DNA from: Gnetum montanum
Lineage: Eukaryota; Streptophyta; Gnetopsida; Gnetales; Gnetaceae
NCBI GenBank assembly: GCA_015680685.1
Contig: MNCI01017633.1
Coordinates: forward strand, 142,126-206,125
Direction: 5' to 3'
DNA length: 64,000 bases
Shown here: positions 22,990-34,199 of the stretch, in pieces
Numbering within the stretch: the first letter of the stretch is position 1
Layout of the letters: the number at the start of each line of letters is the position of its first letter
Notes under the pieces: generated by a model
Told to the model about the DNA's origin: nothing
The model's input: the letters and a program-made list of their open reading frames with translations, nothing else
Database searches by the model: none
Translations under genes and position numbers: made by a program

Positions 22990-25046
22990 TGTGTCTCCTC
23001 ATGTGGTTATATTCATTGGGCCATATGGTTGTTGGAGTGTTGATTGGTGGCCTTGATAAGATAACATGAGGCATTGAGTCCAAGAAGGAAGGTGCATCAT
23101 AGTGTTGGGCTTGTGTTGAGTCAAAGGATGTAGTGGTTTCAAAACTGTGCTATCTCTTTCTATGGCCATGCCTAAAGAAAGGATGCTTTTGGTGTTGTGG
23201 AGGACCTCCACTATTATTGATAATAGTAGCACAAGTAACATTCATGGGTTGGTGCTGTGGTGCAAAACCTTTTGGCACAACTAGTGGTGATGTAGAAGGA
23301 GGTGAAGGATGAGAATATTGAGGTTGAGGAGAAGGGTAAGGCACATGAGGTGGTGATCTTGTTGGAGAGAACATGGGTGAATAGTACTCGGGAGAATGAT
23401 AATGATGAGGTGAAGTAGAGGATGTTGATATGGTTGGAGAAATAGGGTGTTGAACATAATAAATGTTTGGTGTTGGGACATACAAAGGGTATGGTCTATT
23501 TGGTGGTGCCCCCCCACAACTGGGGCTTTTTCCACTATGGTTGAACCTGGTACTTTTGTATGAAATTTGGATGTAGCATTCCTTCCCAATGCTCATGTAA
23601 ATGTGATAAGACAAGGCATTGGCCCTTGGGGTGATTGTATAGGAAAACATTACATTGATACATATCACTGGTAGTTGAGCTCCTATTCTTATTTTCTTCA
23701 ACCCTTCATTCTGATTGTTGCATGGTGTCCTATCCTATTTCTTGATTTGGCATAGTTCCACCTCTAATAATGTTGGCATACTCTTCGCATTTTTTATGTA
23801 CCCATTTTGTCATCTTATTGATCCTTGCCTCAATTTCATCTAGTGATTGTAGCATTGGAAAAGATGATTCCACCTCCTTGAGATGAGTTGATTTCTCCTT
23901 TTCATGATCATGGACCTTTGCTATTTTGAGATTTTGGTCCTGTTGAGAGCTTCAACATTTTCCCATTTAGCTATTTCTCCTTCTTATTTTTCTACCTGCT
24001 TAATAAGCTCTTGGAATTAGTGGGCTTGTAGCTTATATAGTTTACCTAGGACATAAATCCCCAGGGTCTCCCTTGTTTCATTACGAAGACCATCCATGAT
24101 GTGACACATTAGCCTCTCCTTAGAGAACCCATGGCTTGGGAAGTTGTTTAACAATGAATAATATCTTTTCAAGGCTATGTCCAAGGGTTCATGTTGCCCT
24201 TGTTTCCACTCTTGGATTTTTCTCCTCAAGGTTGACACTCTTACATAGGTTTGATATCTTTCATGGAAGAGTTTTACCATTGTTGGCCAATGTCGAATTG
24301 ATTTTGGTTTTAAAGGATCTGTACCATACTTTTGCTTGGCCAATGAGTGTCATAGGAAAGAGCTTAAGTTTTTCTCACCCTTTATCAATATTGTTCCATG
24401 CACAGGCATCATAGAAGTCTTGTAAATGTTGTTGTAGATCTAAATCATAGCCTCCTGAAAACTTGAGAAAGTTATTTAAATCAAGCCTAGGTAGACGACT
24501 TTCCTTGCAATGCCTGTGGGATATTTGAACAACCTCTTGTATATGCATTAGGCTCTTAGTAGCTAGAAAGGATTCATCATCACTAGGTAGGTTATGAATT
24601 TGTGAGTTGGGACGATGTTGTCTTCATTCATGTTGGCGTTCCTGACTTTGCCCATGGGCTCAAATTTTATTTCTACGCAAACCCCTTGAAAGATTATCAT
24701 TTGTGTCATGACCTAACATTGAAGGAGTAGAAGAAGAGAGAGAACTGGAAGACTTGTCATGACTTTTGTAAGTCTCCTAATCATCCCTAGATAAATTCCT
24801 ATTAACCATCAAGAAGGTCCTAGGCCTTACAGGCCCCCTCATTTTATGGGATGTCCCATCCTTACTAGAGGTGTTAGAGTTGGATGACAAGAGTCCTTGA
24901 GTACCATTAGGGTGCACATGAACATAGGGGACCCCTACATAAAACTGAGTACTCCAAACTTTGTCTTCATCATCATATATTTTGTTGGTTCTCCAATGAA
25001 TTACCTCAAAAATTGTTGTGTTATCATGGTCTTGTGAGATAGACAT
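22990..25046 (-). pseudogene. AthB gag, decayed
   Basis: Starts MSISQDHDN at 25046. The conserved core at about 24530-24330 reads RLPRLDLNNFLKFSGGY, HLQDFYDACA, KLKLFPMTLIG, VWYRSFKTKI, followed by an open run (24343-24017) with FHERYQTYVRVSTLRRKI, QGQHEPLDIALKRYYSLL and LMCHIMDGLRNETRETL. The latter is the typical gag pattern with few stops. A Pro- and His-rich tail spans 23700-23000. It matches AthA gag at 5.2-5.5 kb. No zinc knuckle was recognised. Confidence 0.78.
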
Positions 25047-25155
25047 TGTTGTGAATTGTGTGTGATTTGCAATTACTTTCTTTCTAAAAGATATATCATC
25101 AAGGCTTCATTACAGTGATCTTGGGTGATGTAACTAATCTAAATAACTAGCATTG

Positions 25156-25173
25156 TCCCTGGCAATAGTGCCA
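25156..25173 (-). promoter_or_regulatory. Primer binding site of AthB (tRNA-Asp type)
   Basis: TGGCACTATTGCCAGGGA on -, one base from the LTR end. It differs from the expected tRNA-Asp complement by transitions and is better preserved than that of AthA. Confidence 0.8.
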
Positions 25174-25174
25174 A

Positions 25175-26029
25175 TGATGAGTGGTGAGGTACCCCTACAC
25201 TCAACCATACGAATACGAGCGTGTACGCATGATTCGGTCAAACTTCGTAGATGGACTAGTTGTGGTATCTAGATAATTACACATTGATCATAGTTCACTA
25301 TCTTCCCACCTGGACTAGTATTTGTCATGTATGGTTTAGTCCAGAGTGAGGTGTATGATATGATTTCTAACACTAGGCTACTCCTAGAGACAATGGAAAA
25401 TAATCTTGATTAAACTAATAAGAAATAGGAAATGAAGTCTAAGCTAGCCTAAGTGCAATGAGAATATGTTCTTAATCATCCGTACGCATCTTAGACCTCA
25501 TGTACTACTTCTGGGATTACCAAGAGCACATTACTTGAGCACTCCTAAATATGCTACTAGGTTACCAAGTAGTTACACTTCAATGTTTGTGGTTAAGTTG
25601 TACTCATTCCACATTTAACAACGGGAATAGTAAATGACGGTAAAGAAATATGAACTAAGAAAATAATAAATAACAATGATAATTAAATAATTAAAACTAA
25701 GTGAATGCTGCAATGATGGAGTAATCTCAATCTTTATTGTTGATCATGTGCATGTCTAAGTACATCACACTTGAATAAAGGTTCTATACAATTACAATCA
25801 TCACAGTGTGAGCATGTACTAGGGAAAGAATTGAAATGAATTGAAACTGACAGAAGAGACTCTACACTTACACTTACCGACTCCCTTTTTTCTGTGTGCC
25901 CAAATGTGGTATTTATAGGCCTACACAGGAATCATGATATCATGTATTCAATATCATTATTCAGGTTGCAATATCATGTATCCAATATTGAGGATCTAAT
26001 ATCAGGGCTTGGAAAAACATGATTCATCA
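25175..26029 (-). repeat. 5' LTR of AthB
   Basis: Begins TGATGAGTGG and ends ATTCATCA on +. Direct repeat of 7890-8728. TATA box on - at 25910-25917. Long stretches are nearly identical to the partner, with most differences being transitions. Confidence 0.92.
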
Positions 26030-26034
26030 AATCC

Positions 26035-26700
26035 CAAATTAAAGAAAATTATCAAAGAGGAAATTGAACAACTCCTCAAGGTAGGGTTCTTCTATCCAAT
26101 TATAGATAGCAAGTGGGTTAGCCCACTTGTAATTGTACCAAAGAAAGGTGGTAAGTGATGGGTTTGTATTGATTTTAGGCTATTGAACATGGAGATGTTC
26201 AAAGATCATTTTTCATTTCCATTTGTGAACCAGGTGTTGAACACTATTTCTGGGCATTACTATTATAGCTTTTTGGATAGTTATAATGGCTATGACCAAA
26301 TTCAGATTGTGTCACAAGGATTAGGCCAAAACAACATTCACAAGTTCCTAGGGGACTTTTGCATATCGTAAGATGCCCTTTAGTCTATGCAATGACCCTA
26401 CAAGTTTCCAATGCTTGGTCTTAAGAATTTTTCAGTAGTAGATTAGTAGTGAGATGGAAATCTTCATGGATGGCTTCTCCACCTATAACGCTACATTTGA
26501 GAAAGCCCTTTAAGAAAGTGCTTAAAAGATGTGTGGAGGAAAATCTTTGGCTCAATTAGTAGAAAAGCCATTTGATGGTCTAGGAGGTCATTGTGCTTAG
26601 GCATAAAATTTCTTAAGTAGGGATTGAGGTGAACCTTGAAAAGATTAGGATTATCCAAAGAATAACCTACAAACCAAAAACTGTTAAAGATGTCTAGTCA
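26035..26700 (+). pseudogene. AthA reverse transcriptase, main part
   Basis: Continues from 7889. Visible blocks in order: KLKKIIKEEIEQLLKVGF, SKWVSPLVIVPKKGG, VCIDFRLLNMEMFKDHFSFPF, YSFLDSYNGYDQIQI, then KMPFSLCN, the catalytic stretch as FMDGFSTYN (FxDD decayed to FMDG), and IVLRHKIS. Stops and frame changes interrupt it from about 26340. This is a Ty3/gypsy RT on the + strand. Confidence 0.88.
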
Positions 26701-27290
26701 TTCTTTGGACACACTGGCTACTACTAATGATTCATAGAGAATTTCTCTAAGATCACTAAATCGTTGGTTGAGCTCACAAGGAAAAATGCTCCATTAATAT
26801 GGACCAAGGAATGCAAAAAGGTAGTTTAGCAACTTAAGGAGAAGCTTGTAGAAACTCCAATTCTATGAGCATCAGACTAGTCTAGACTATTTCACATCAT
26901 GATGGATGCATTGAACTATGCCTTAGAAGCTATGCTTACATAGTTGGATGATCAAAAATGTCCTTACTACATCCACTATGCAAGCTAAAGCATTGTGGGT
27001 GCACAACTCAACTACATCATAATAGAAAAAGAGCTGATGGTAGTGGTATATGCCTTGGAGAAATTCAAGCACTATGTGCTTGGGTACAAGGTGTTTATGC
27101 ACATGGATCATAGTGTCATTCACTTCCTCATGAATAAGTCGATGGTGAGCCCTTGTGTTATATGATGGTTGGTGATCTTATAAGAGTTCAATCTTATAAT
27201 GGTAGATCGAAAAGAAACTGAGAATGTGATCATTAGTCACTTGTCTCAGTTACGATGGGATAACAAAGAGGAGGAAAGCTAGCTTTCTAA
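26701..27290 (+). pseudogene. AthA RNase H, decayed
   Basis: Follows RT in frame: SFFGHTGYY, FIENFSKITKSLVELT, then FHIMMDALNYALEAML (first catalytic Asp region), IHYAS, LNYIIIEKELMVVVYALEKFKHYVLG and HMDHSVIHFLMNK, the standard RNase H and linker blocks of gypsy pol. Stops are mainly TAG. Confidence 0.85.
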
Positions 27291-27960
27291 TCAATTTTCT
27301 GATGAATTTTTCTTTGCCAGTGTAGTAAATGAAAAAGTGCCTACTAAACCAAAATGGTACAATGACATTCTTACTTATCTTATAACTCAAAATATGCCAC
27401 AAGAGCTAGAATTTTGGAAGAAACAAAAATTTCTTCATTAGGCTAAACACTTCATGGAGATCAACAGACATCTTTACAAGCTATGTGCCAATAGCCTAGT
27501 TTGTTGGTGTGTTCCTGATGCTACTCAACTATGCATTCTACAAGAGGCTCATGAGGGTCCTTGTGGGGGCCACTATGTAGGGAGACACATGACCATTAAG
27601 ATACTGATGGTAGGGTATTACTAGCCAACAATCTTTAGGGATGCTCACTAATTTGTTCGCTCTTGTGAACACTGTTAACAAGATGGTGGGATGATTACTC
27701 AAATGGAGGGGCCTCAATAGTGGATCCAACCACTGGGACCCTTCGACATATGGGGCATAGACTTCATGGGTTTCATCATGCCCATGTTAAATGGAAAGAT
27801 GTACATAATAGTCATTGTTGAATATTATACCAAATGGGAAAAAGCAGCAGCCATCACCAACTGTACATCTTCCACTACTACACAATTTGTACAATAGAAT
27901 GTTATAAATAGGTTTGGAGTGCCACATGCACTAATTTATGATAATGGTACATGTGAGAGA
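27291..27960 (+). pseudogene. AthA integrase, truncated
   Basis: The zinc-binding part is visible as HEGPCGGHYVGRHMT with the CEHC pair after it (27545-27680). The core shows FDIWGIDFMGF with the first Asp, YYTKWEKAAA, and VPHALIYDNGT with the second Asp (about 27945). The sequence leaves integrase there: the third catalytic Glu and the C-terminal part are missing, and ORF3 begins within about 50 bp. A deletion has removed the integrase C-terminus and the start of ORF3. Confidence 0.85.
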
Positions 27961-27984
27961 CATATCTCTTCTAGAATGATAGGT

Positions 27985-30195
27985 AGGTAGGAGCCACTAT
28001 GAAGATCAAGGACATTCAGGTATCCTACTCGGTGGAGGCCATTGCACAAGCCCTTGGGATGCCTGATACTAGAACAAATTTTGTGGAGATCTCTACACAA
28101 ATAAACTTGGAGGCAAAGAAGGAGTGGACCTAGTGGTGTTATGGAGTGGACCATAAGGAGTATGGTGCACTCACATTAGTGGAGCATGTATATTTCAAGA
28201 TAGTAGCCTACCACCTTAATTTAATAATGAGATCCAACAAGATGACCACTTTTTCCACCCCTACATGTGCCACTCTGAGCGAGAAATTCCCTGTGAATTT
28301 TCCATAGTTAATCTATCTAAAGATAGAGAAATGATTTAAGGAAAATGAATGTGATAGAAAGGCCTTGCCATTTCCATGCCTTATCCAAAAACTATGCAAA
28401 AGGACAACAATAGTTTGCTACACTAGTGACATAATCAAGCATGCTACTATTTCCTCTTAGGTAGAAATGATGAAGGATAAGATCACTGCTGTGACCAAGG
28501 AAGAGGAGTAGTAACCACCACCTTCACCACCCACTCATGAAATGATGTCAAAGGCCCATGATTCCCTTGAGTGCATGTTAAAGATTTGAGAGTAGCTCTT
28601 ACAAGAGCAAGGGAAATGGACAAGCATGAGTGGTGGTGACCCATCTATGTATCACCTAGTGATGAGTCACCTTAAAAAAGTGGCTCAAACCATTAGTCAT
28701 ATGGAGGAAGGTGGACCAATTTTCTCAGCCCAAAGAATGTAGCTACCTACAAGATCAAATTTTGATGCTTGAGAGATAATGGTATCTCATTTGTAAGAAC
28801 AATAATTCCTAGAAATCTTTGTGAATACTGCTACCTTTTTGGTGCATCTAGAGAAGGACAAGGAGGTAATTATCCTAGTGATGCAGCACCATGGGTAGGA
28901 GATAGTAGCAAAGGTGGTCCTAAGAGAATTTTTGAAGCATTAAATGCACCTATGACATTTGTACCAAACATTTTTTCACTCAAAGATGTGTAGACATTCA
29001 CAATAATAGCTAGTTGTAGACTGATGCAACCTAGCACGGGGAGTTGCAAGACTGACTAGTGGAAACTATGCAACCGATTCTAGATATCTTTGATCTTTCA
29101 AATACAATCACTGTAGCTTAGTCGGAGCTACTAGAAGCAAAAGGCAAGTGTATTCTATTAGAGGAACAACTAGAAACAACCTAGGCACAAAACCAATGCT
29201 TGGCTGTAGAGGTTGCTAAATTAAGAGTCCATCTTGTTGATCCTACATTTTTCAACCCTACATTAACACATAATGAAGCTTTTAAATAGATTTAGGATAA
29301 GCTTAAAAAGATTGAGGATGCCAAGGTGATGATGGTCTTTGATTAGTTCTTGGCCAATACCACAATGCATAATATCCAAAAGGCATTGGACTAGACTCGC
29401 TGGGAGAATGTGATTCTAACTACAATAATTCATTGCCTACAAAATGTTGATACTAAAAATTAATAGATGGCAGATTTCATCCATCAATAATAGGAGTAGT
29501 TAACTAGAGTGAACACTAATTTGAGGAGATTGGTAGTTGAAAATAGAAATCTCTCCATGGAGGAAGTCCAAGCTCTTCATTAAAAATTTGTGATAGAGAT
29601 AGTCACTTGGAAAGACAAGGCTCTCAAATTTGAGAGAATCAAAAATCACTATAGAGATCAAGTTAGTCTACAAAAAGAGATTAATGAAAAACACATCTAG
29701 ATGGTGAAGGTGAAATTCAATAAGGCCCTCTATCAGCTCAAGGAAGGAGGTGATGTCTTCATTATGCAAAGTTGGCAATGTTGATTATCAAATGATCATA
29801 ATTAGAATTGGAGAAGCAAGTGGCTAGCTCATACTTGCTATATGAGGTAGATTTCAAAACCCATGAGGAGACCAAGCAAAAGCTTGATATTGCTCATGCT
29901 AAACTTGAGGTCCTCAGGGCATAATTCACTGATTAGAGATCAACTACTGAGAGCCTAGCCAAAAGAATGAATGATTACTAGGAGTTGCAGAATGCTCTCA
30001 AGGCATTCGATGTTGAATGTAAAATTTTCCCTACCTATTTTATCAACATGAAGGAGCTATTCTTGGCAATTCCTTATCCTTGGGATATTCCCACATCGGC
30101 CCACATTGGCCATGCTATGTGGACAGTGCATGATTCTAGTGGTAAGGAGGAAAAGACAAAGGCATTGTTGGATGCCTTCCATCTTCCATGAGAAC
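27985..30195 (+). pseudogene. AthA ORF3, N-terminally deleted, with coiled coil
   Basis: The frame reads EYGALTLVEHVYFKIVAYHL and, later, LPFPCLIQKLCKRTTI, matching AthB ORF3 at the same spacing. After a Pro-rich linker come long Glu, Lys and Leu rich stretches (NTNLRRLVVENRNLSMEEVQ, KLDIAHAKLEVLRA) predicted as coiled coil, then an open run at 29985-30191 ending EEKTKALLDAFHLP. The N-terminal basic leader is gone. Many stops are TAG. Confidence 0.7.
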
Positions 30196-30300
30196 TTGTA
30201 GCTACCGTAGGCCAGCCATAACTGCCTTAACCACTACATGCACCTAAAGAAAGAAAAGGTTCTTTGGAGCCTTAGGAACCTTCACTACCTAGGAGCTTCT

Positions 30301-31736
30301 TGTTGGCACATTTTGGTCATTTCATGGAACAGGTTGGAAATTTGTTTACTTCCAAAATAGAGTATTATGAAATTTATACTAAATGTTAGCCCAAAACACA
30401 TATTACAACTCAAATTGGTAGAATCATAGGTCATATCGCTCTTAAATATTTATTAAATGGAAGATCATCAAAGAAGATAAATGTTTATAAGCTTGTCACT
30501 CAGCTATGTGCAATAAATCTTTTCCACATTAAAGAAGAAATTCTTGAGGGACTTTGGGAGGGACTTGGAGCTCTCACTTGGAGACACACTTGGGATCTCA
30601 CACTTGGAGTCATTGTGAAATATTGCTTGTAAGATGACTGGTTAAAGAAAAGATTTCAGCCTCTTTGTCATAGTCCTGTGAGTTATGTTTTTTATTTTTT
30701 ATTTTGTTTAAATTGTTTAGCTAGTGGTTTAGATAGTATCATCCTTGTCAAGTAATTTTGGGATTTTTAAATTGCTCTTATTGTTCTTATTTCCCGATAG
30801 AAAATTTCTATTAAAATTTTGCCATAGAAGCGCTTGTGTTTGAAAGGCTTAAGAGCATTTTAGTAGTGAATTTGGTTATTGTGCAACGTATAAGAACTAC
30901 TATTGAGATCGTTGTAAGAGAGCCTCTACTTGTAGTCATGCCATTGAACGATTCAATAGTCAAGAGGGTTCAAAAAATATTTGGTATTTTGATGGGACTA
31001 GAATAGCTTTATTTTATCTTTAAAGTGAATCTCCATGGTATTTCAATCAGAATTGTCAAGTCTTTTGAAGGTTCTATTGAATGAAATTGTTGACATCCAT
31101 TATCTAGCCAAAATAGAGTCTCGTACATGATAGTTTATGCAGCAATTTTTTGGTAGCATAGTAGGATTGTCTTGAAGAAATTGCTTATTTGAGCCTTGGA
31201 AGTTGAACAATTCGTAGTTATTAAATTTGGGATAGCTTTATTGCAAAGTGTTTACTCGTGTCATTTTACCTTGTTCAAATATTTGAGGTCCATACAAATC
31301 TACTTTCTTTTCTGTCTATTTTCATCGAATCTTGCTCTATTTCTACTTTTCTTGTGGAACTATCTCTTTCTCTTGGGAAAATTAAAAGTAGATTCGCGGA
31401 GTTGTGCTCAAATGTTTTTGCAAAATTTTATTTGTTACAAGTAGGTATTATAAAGACCGCGTAGACTAGGCAATTGAAAAAAATAGGAACTCTCAACAAC
31501 TCACAGTACTTGGCAAAGTTGGCTGAATCTCTTTAAGATAAGTCATTTGTAGTTTACACACAACGCAATCATTTCATTTTTCACAACTGCACACCGCAAC
31601 AGCACACACACATACTCACATTAACTATTGAGTCTATTTGGAGGTATCTGGGCCTTGGTGTTGCTAGAGACCAGCAAGCACCTAAATCCTATTCAAGGAC
31701 ACTCATTGGTGGTCGCGTCCTAAATGGTCGCCAACA
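30301..31736 (+). mobile_element. Solo LTR of a different family inside AthA
   Basis: Starts TGTTGGCACATTTTGG and ends GGTCGCCAACA, so the ends form the inverted repeat TGTTGG/CCAACA. The flanks are identical CTTCT (30296-30300 and 31737-31741). No coding domain lies inside. It keeps more CpG than its surroundings (for example 31456-31460 and 31711-31716), which suggests youth. Orientation is set by the TGTTGGCA start, which resembles Ty1/copia LTRs; that family guess is weak. Its last 86 bp recur inverted at 63915-64000. Confidence 0.82.
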
Positions 31737-31985
31737 CTTCTTCATCATCTTCACATAATCAGAGGAGTTTTGTTTGTTAGTTTATCTTGGTGTTCAATTT
31801 TTTTGTCATGAACACTAAGTTTTTTAGTTATTGTAATCATACACTAGGGCACTTACTTTTTGTTGGGTTGTTTGTGTGTTGTTTTGTGTGTTAACAATAC
31901 CATACCTTTCCAAATATTTTGTAAGAAACTTATTCCTCAATTTTTTGTTCACTCAAGGATGAGTTTTCATTTCTTCATGGAAGTA
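31737..31985 (+). other. AthA 3' noncoding end and polypurine region
   Basis: Contains a CAAGGATGAGTTTTCATT block near 31955 followed by TTCATGGAAGTA just before the LTR. This block often precedes the polypurine tract in plant elements; here the tract itself is poor. Confidence 0.5.
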
Positions 31986-32792
31986 TGATGAGTTGTGTTG
32001 TTGACATAGTGTTTATTTTTGTCTATAAATATGTGCTCACTAGCTACATTTATGGCATAAGTCTCATAGTTGTAGTACAACTCTTGCAGTTTTCTTATTT
32101 GAAAGTTAGAATATTTTTCTAAGTGTCCTCAATAGGAGTCAAAGAGTGTATGGATCTTTATTGAAGCACTATTGTACCTGAGCATGATAGTTTGTGCAGT
32201 AATAAAGATGAGCTTTTTGATAAACCTTACAACACTTTGAAATAGATTAATTATTTCTTTTATGCATTTAGTATTTTATGTAATTTCCTTTAATGATTTA
32301 AGAAATTACATAATTAATTAAGTAATAAATTAAGCTAGATTAAATAGTGATAAATTAAGCACATATGTACAACCACTTTGAGCATAGGCTTGGCACTTGG
32401 TAATCCCAGTAACAGTTAACATTTGGTAACCCAATAATGTTAAATGTGTTTAGTATGTGTATGACAAGTGGGAACGGATGCTTATGCTAGGATCAGTTAA
32501 ATATTAGCTAGTTAGATTAAATTAGCAATGAAATATCTTTAATTCTCTATTCTTTATTCTTATGCAACCTAGAACATAAAACAAAAAATGACAAAAATCA
32601 TATGCCTCAGTTGTGATTAACCATACCTTTATTTCACAAGTGTAATTGGGAAGATAATGATTGCAATAGTTAGTTTGACTTCCTAAAGACTAATTTCATT
32701 AGAAGGCAATAAGTGCATGGAATTTGACTAGATTGTGCATTAACACTTAGTGATTCGTATGGTTGGGTGTAGGGTCTACTCGCCACTCATCA
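31986..32792 (+). repeat. 3' LTR of AthA
   Basis: Starts TGATGAGTTG and ends CCACTCATCA. It aligns with 3381-4278, with its first part shortened. TATA box at 32024-32031. Followed by CTAAT. Confidence 0.9.
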
Positions 32793-32797
32793 CTAAT

Positions 32798-33610
32798 TGA
32801 GGTACCTACAAAAGAGAAATGAAGTGGGAAGAATGAAGGGAGGGAAGAATATTAGGATATTGTTGATACAACAGTCATGAAGATGGTGCTATGCCATAGA
32901 AATGGGGTATGGTTAAATCCTACAGTCAAGATGGATGAAAGGATGCCATTTATGATATTCACATCCTATTTCGCTCATGTCCTCAATACACCCTTACCAG
33001 AATAGAATAAGTTATCCAATTCTCTCTAAACATACTAATGAGAGGAAAGGAAGTTAGAGGAAGAATAGAAAAGTGAAAGAGAAGAGATAAAAAATAGACT
33101 TGGAAATCTGAGAAAACAAATCAAATTGAAGAAAGAAATAAAGAATATTGCCTATACACCAAGACAAGGTGCTATGTTATAGAAGCAGGGCATGGCTAAA
33201 TCCCTTACTCTAACGATTTTTGATGCTTTATAGATTTGATTTCCTCTTTGTCCTACTTAAACTCAACACATTCTCACATAGAATTAAAAATGGTAGAACA
33301 CTCATTACTCATTACATGAGGTAGATTACTAATGAATATCCTCACCATAGTATCATGTAGAAGAAAGTTAGTAGAATGGGATTGGAAGAGATTAGGGAAG
33401 ATAAACAAAATTTGATAAATGAAATAGAAGAAAAAATAATAGAAAATAAAGAGAAAAGAAAGGAAAAGTAAGATAAGAAGGGGAAGTAAAAATAGTACAA
33501 CAAAATATAGATGAGATGGGAAAAGAATTAGAGCAAACCAGATGATGCTTGATTTCTTTGTTTTTTTTTTGTTTTTTTTTGTTTTTCTATGTTTTATTTT
33601 TTTCTTTTTC
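32798..33610 (-). repeat. TatA 3' noncoding tail with a 300-bp duplication
   Basis: Two diverged copies of a block containing GGTGCTATG and (T/C)GGCTAAATCC lie near 32885-33010 and 33165-33290. A poly-T rich run (purine-rich on -) spans 33543-33618, in the same relative place as the pyrimidine run of TatB. No protein is recognised; the Lys-rich ORF at 33642-33274 (-) is low complexity. Confidence 0.55.
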
Positions 33611-33800
33611 TTTCCTTTTTTTGATCTTAAATGTAGTGCCATTTCAGGTATGTGCTATTCCCTGGGTATGGGTATTGATTCCCATTTGAATTCACTGAGT
33701 AATATGCTCTATTTCCAATGATCTCAATGATGAGAAAGGGCCCTTGCCAATTAGTAGATGGTTTTGAGAGTGGGGCTAAAGTAAGTAAATCCACGATGGA
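33611..33800 (-). pseudogene. TatA integrase C-terminal end (GPF/Y-like module)
   Basis: The - strand reads KPSTNWQGPFLIIEIIGNRAYY, a G-P-F block, and then a short tail ending in a WHYI stretch. This matches the end of TatC pol (46.0-46.2 kb, YEEPFLIIKAYGKEAFKI). Upstream, the integrase core and RNase H are absent, so the two flanks were joined by deletion. Confidence 0.6.
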
Positions 33801-34199
33801 TTATTCCTTAATTGAATGTTGGGCAAGGTAGTATAAGTCAATTTTGATTAAAAGAGTCTTCCATTTTTCCATGCAGTTATTATCATATGGGTTAATGTCA
33901 ATGGATCGTAAAATGCTATCTTAGAAAAGGACATGAACTTTTGCCCCTAGTAGGTAGTGTCTCAATTTCTTGAGTGTAAGGACAAGGCCTAAGAAATTTT
34001 TTTTTGTATTTGTGTAATATGATTTACAATTGGAGAAGGGATGAGAGATATAATAGATAGGAAAATTAGCGCCATCTTCACATCATTGGTAAAGCATAAT
34101 TGTGATAGAGTTATTAGAATTAGAAAGATAAAGATAGAAAAGGAGATCAAATTGAGGAGGATCAAGGACAAGAAGATTGGTAAGTGCATGCTTGATTAC
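33801..34199 (-). other. TatA pol deletion region
   Basis: About 400 bp where RNase H and integrase should be. Nothing recognised beyond AT-rich remnants. Confidence 0.45.

Larger units (their letters stand above)
7890..26029 (-). mobile_element. AthB: Athila-like element, gag plus ORF3, no pol seen
   Basis: LTRs lie at 25175-26029 (5') and 7890-8728 (3'). Flanks are AACCC (7885-7889) and AATCC (26030-26034), a TSD with one transition. The PBS is at 25156-25173. On the - strand, gag spans about 25046-22990, then about 2.3 kb without recognisable pol, then a third ORF starting at 20698, interrupted by TatB and resuming at 10650. The LTR ends and PBS resemble AthA, so the two are relatives. 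It interrupts AthA's RT. Confidence 0.9.
3381..32792 (+). mobile_element. AthA: Athila-like Ty3/gypsy element
   Basis: LTRs lie at 3381-4278 and 31986-32792 with identical flanking CTAAT (3376-3380 and 32793-32797). The primer site resembles tRNA-Asp. Internal order on + is gag, protease, the start of reverse transcriptase (interrupted by AthB), the rest of reverse transcriptase, RNase H, integrase (truncated) and a third ORF with coiled coils. Gag-pol in one line plus an extra ORF in the env-like position is the layout of the Athila lineage. A solo LTR sits at 30301-31736. All frames carry many stops. Confidence 0.92.

Noticed and set aside
33274-33642. Lys-rich 122-codon ORF (-)
   Set aside because: Product of a poly-T tract; low complexity, no motif, located after the pol end.
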